Origin: Tsuneonella sp. CC-YZS046
Lineage (GTDB): Bacteria > Pseudomonadota > Alphaproteobacteria > Sphingomonadales > Sphingomonadaceae
Length of the DNA stretch: 64,000 nt
NCBI RefSeq assembly: GCF_035581365.1
Contig: NZ_CP141590.1
Coordinates: 310,001 to 374,000, forward strand
Direction: 5' to 3'
Shown here: piece by piece, positions 62,477-64,000 of the stretch
Layout of the letters: each line of letters starts with the position of its first letter
Position numbering within the stretch: position 1 is the first letter of the stretch
Program-made: the position numbers and the translations under genes
The notes under the pieces: model-generated
What the model was told of the DNA's origin: nothing
Databases searched by the model: none
The model's input: only the letters and a program-made list of their open reading frames with translations

Positions 62477-64000
62477 CAGCGATCAGCGTGAGCACGGCGA
62501 TCAATTCCGGCCGTGTCCAGCTGGTCGACATCCGTCAGCGCCTGCTGCTGACGGCCCATTTGCGCATCCTGTGGATATTGGGCCTGTTCACGCTGGTGAC
62601 GATCGCGGCGCTCGCTCGCGTGGTCCAGCTTGGCCTGTTCGAGAACGCGCTGCAATATCATTCCCTGCGCGAAACGCTGCTTCCGCCACGCGGCGAAATC
62701 GCCGATCGCAATGGAGTGCCGCTGGCCCGTGCCTTTCCCGCCTATGCGCTATGGTATAATCCGCAGGCCTTCGACGATGGCGGATCGCCCTTGATCAAGC
62801 CTCCGCGCCAGGTGGCGCGGGAACTGGCCGCGATCTTTCCCGACATGGATGAAGCGCAAACCGCGGTCCGGCTGGCCAGCGGGAAGCCCGGATATCTGCG
62901 CCGGCGTATCCTGCCGGACGATGCGAACCGGGTGCAGCGGATCGGCGAGCTGGCGCTCGAAATCCCGCGGGAAGGCGATCGCTTTTATCCGCAAGGTTCG
63001 ATGGCGGCTCATATTCTCGGCTATGTCGGCGCCGATGGCCATGGGCGGGTGGGAATGGAGCAGGTGCTGGACAAGCAACTGCTCGATCCTGCCCAGCGCG
63101 GCAAACCGGCGCAGCTTTCCATCGATCTGAGAGTGCAGGGCGCGCTGGAGGACGAATTGCGCCGGGGCATGCTGGCCACCAATGCGGTCGGCGCGGCCGG
63201 CATCGTGCTGGATGTCGATACGGGTGAAGTGATGGCGCTCGCCTCGCTGCCCGAGTTCGATCCGAACAAGATCGACGCGCGCGGCGAAAAGCTGATGTTC
63301 AACCGTGTCACCAACCAGGTCTACGAACTCGGTTCCACCTTCAAGCCGCTGACGGTGGCGGCCGCGATCGACGCGGGCGTGGTCACCGATCTCGCCAAGC
63401 GCTACCCGGCCAACCGTCCGCTGGAGATCGGCGGATTCAAGATCCGCGACAGCCACCCCATTGGCGCGTCGATCAACGTGCCGGAGACGCTGATCCATTC
63501 TTCCAACGTCGTCACCGCGCAGATCGCCGACGCCCTGGGGGGCAAGGCGCTCAAGCGCACCATGGCGGATCTGGGCATGAACGAACGGCCCTATATCGAG
63601 CTTCCGGCACGGGGCTTCCCGATCTGGCCGAAGGGCGACTGGCCGCGCCTGCGCACCATGACCGTCAGCTACGGCCACGGCATCGCGGTCACTCCACTTC
63701 ATCTCGCCTCGGCCTATGCGGCCATGGTCAACGGCGGGATCTGGCGCCCGGCGACCTTGCACAAACTGGCTCCGGGTGAAGTGCCCAAGGGGCGGCGGGT
63801 GTTCAAGGCGTCGACCAGCGCGCGCATGAACCAGCTCCTGCGCATGATCGTGGCCTATGGCACGGGCCGCAAGGCGGATGCGCCCGGCTTTCGCATCGGC
63901 GGCAAGACGGGCAGCGCCGAAAAGCCGGGGGCGGGCGGATACCGCCGCAGCAGCCTGATTTCCACCTTCGCCGCGGCTTTCCCGATGGACCGCCCGCGCT
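62473..64000 (+). CDS. ftsI: Septal peptidoglycan transpeptidase FtsI/PBP3 (3' truncated by window)
   Basis: The visible 509 residues start MTAISVSTAINSGRVQLVD. There is a membrane helix (about 32-50), the class B PBP pedestal domain (TLLPPRGEIADRNGVPLA; GHGRVGMEQVLDKQL) and the transpeptidase domain with the STxK motif GSTFKPL, SxN in HSSNV and KTGS. It crosslinks septal wall with FtsW. The ATG overlaps the ftsL stop (ATGA). The C-terminus lies beyond the right edge. Confidence 0.95.
   Translation, partial: MTAISVSTAINSGRVQLVDIRQRLLLTAHLRILWILGLFTLVTIAALARVVQLGLFENALQYHSLRETLLPPRGEIADRNGVPLARAFPAYALWYNPQAFDDGGSPLIKPPRQVARELAAIFPDMDEAQTAVRLASGKPGYLRRRILPDDANRVQRIGELALEIPREGDRFYPQGSMAAHILGYVGADGHGRVGMEQVLDKQLLDPAQRGKPAQLSIDLRVQGALEDELRRGMLATNAVGAAGIVLDVDTGEVMALASLPEFDPNKIDARGEKLMFNRVTNQVYELGSTFKPLTVAAAIDAGVVTDLAKRYPANRPLEIGGFKIRDSHPIGASINVPETLIHSSNVVTAQIADALGGKALKRTMADLGMNERPYIELPARGFPIWPKGDWPRLRTMTVSYGHGIAVTPLHLASAYAAMVNGGIWRPATLHKLAPGEVPKGRRVFKASTSARMNQLLRMIVAYGTGRKADAPGFRIGGKTGSAEKPGAGGYRRSSLISTFAAAFPMDRPR

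Overview
The window reads as one contiguous, GC-rich (roughly two thirds G+C), gene-dense bacterial chromosome segment with no rRNA, tRNA, CRISPR array, transposase or prophage module that I could recognise. Gene content and order point to an alphaproteobacterium, most likely Sphingomonadales (Erythrobacteraceae/Sphingomonadaceae). The grounds are an ATP12-type F1 chaperone, the ispH-thrB-rnhA block, the argS-SPOR-nagZ-scpA-scpB-tatABC block, leucyltransferase Bpt next to a TamA/TamB pair, glnB-glnA, CcmA-CcmB, and a VIPAKAG-type intergenic palindrome of the kind common in sphingomonads. The family assignment is inference from memory of such gene orders, not a search.

Layout. 1-4.2 kb: tail of an MCE/Mla-like transporter and its lipoprotein (+), then a tightly overlapping minus-strand group crcB, RluC-type pseudouridine synthase, HAD phosphatase, small membrane protein and ATP12 chaperone. 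4.6-9.5 kb: rpsU with its own terminator, an FKBP isomerase, gatC-gatA-gatB (palindromic repeat between gatA and gatB) and trmL. 9.5-10.04 kb: a small lower-GC patch with a short lipoprotein. 10.1-13.8 kb: clpB and mtnP. 13.8-21.1 kb: a minus-strand Tad/Cpa pilus cluster (tadV, cpaB, cpaC, cpaD, cpaE, tadB, tadC) that lacks the CpaF/TadA ATPase and any pilin. 21.1-26 kb: alpha/beta hydrolase, FAD oxidoreductase, a DUF1508 mini-gene, then rnhA-thrB-ispH (-). 26-33.8 kb: lipoprotein, argS, SPOR protein, nagZ, scpA, scpB, two tandem tatA copies, tatB, tatC. 33.8-37.4 kb: a degenerate amidohydrolase with a hydroxyisobutyrate-dehydrogenase-like gene (-), then threonine ammonia-lyase (+). 37.6-45.5 kb: bpt, tamA-like, tamB, and a GH24 lysozyme (-). 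45.6-50.8 kb: PAS-PAS-GGDEF-EAL protein, then glnB-glnA (-) and argC (-). 50.8-57.9 kb: SH3 protein, M17 aminopeptidase (-), lipoprotein, map, ccmAB (-), phhB, SDR, AlkA-type glycosylase (-), 2Fe-2S ferredoxin. 58-60.1 kb: cysK and two membrane-anchored unknowns. 60.5 kb to the end: start of the dcw cell-division cluster mraZ-rsmH-ftsL-ftsI (ftsI truncated by the window edge).

Most genes are housekeeping. Start/stop overlaps (ATGA, GTGA, TGATG) are frequent and define operons. Apart from MraZ I see no gene for a DNA-binding regulator in 64 kb. The points I consider most worth a second look are: the amidohydrolase that has lost every recognisable metal ligand; the Tad cluster without its motor ATPase; the near-identical tatA pair; two genes whose best ribosome-binding site points at AUU or AUC; a switch-like set of alternative hairpins before the threonine ammonia-lyase gene; and candidate sigma-54, CtrA, PhaR and MraZ sites. 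I did not find a clearly new multi-gene system.
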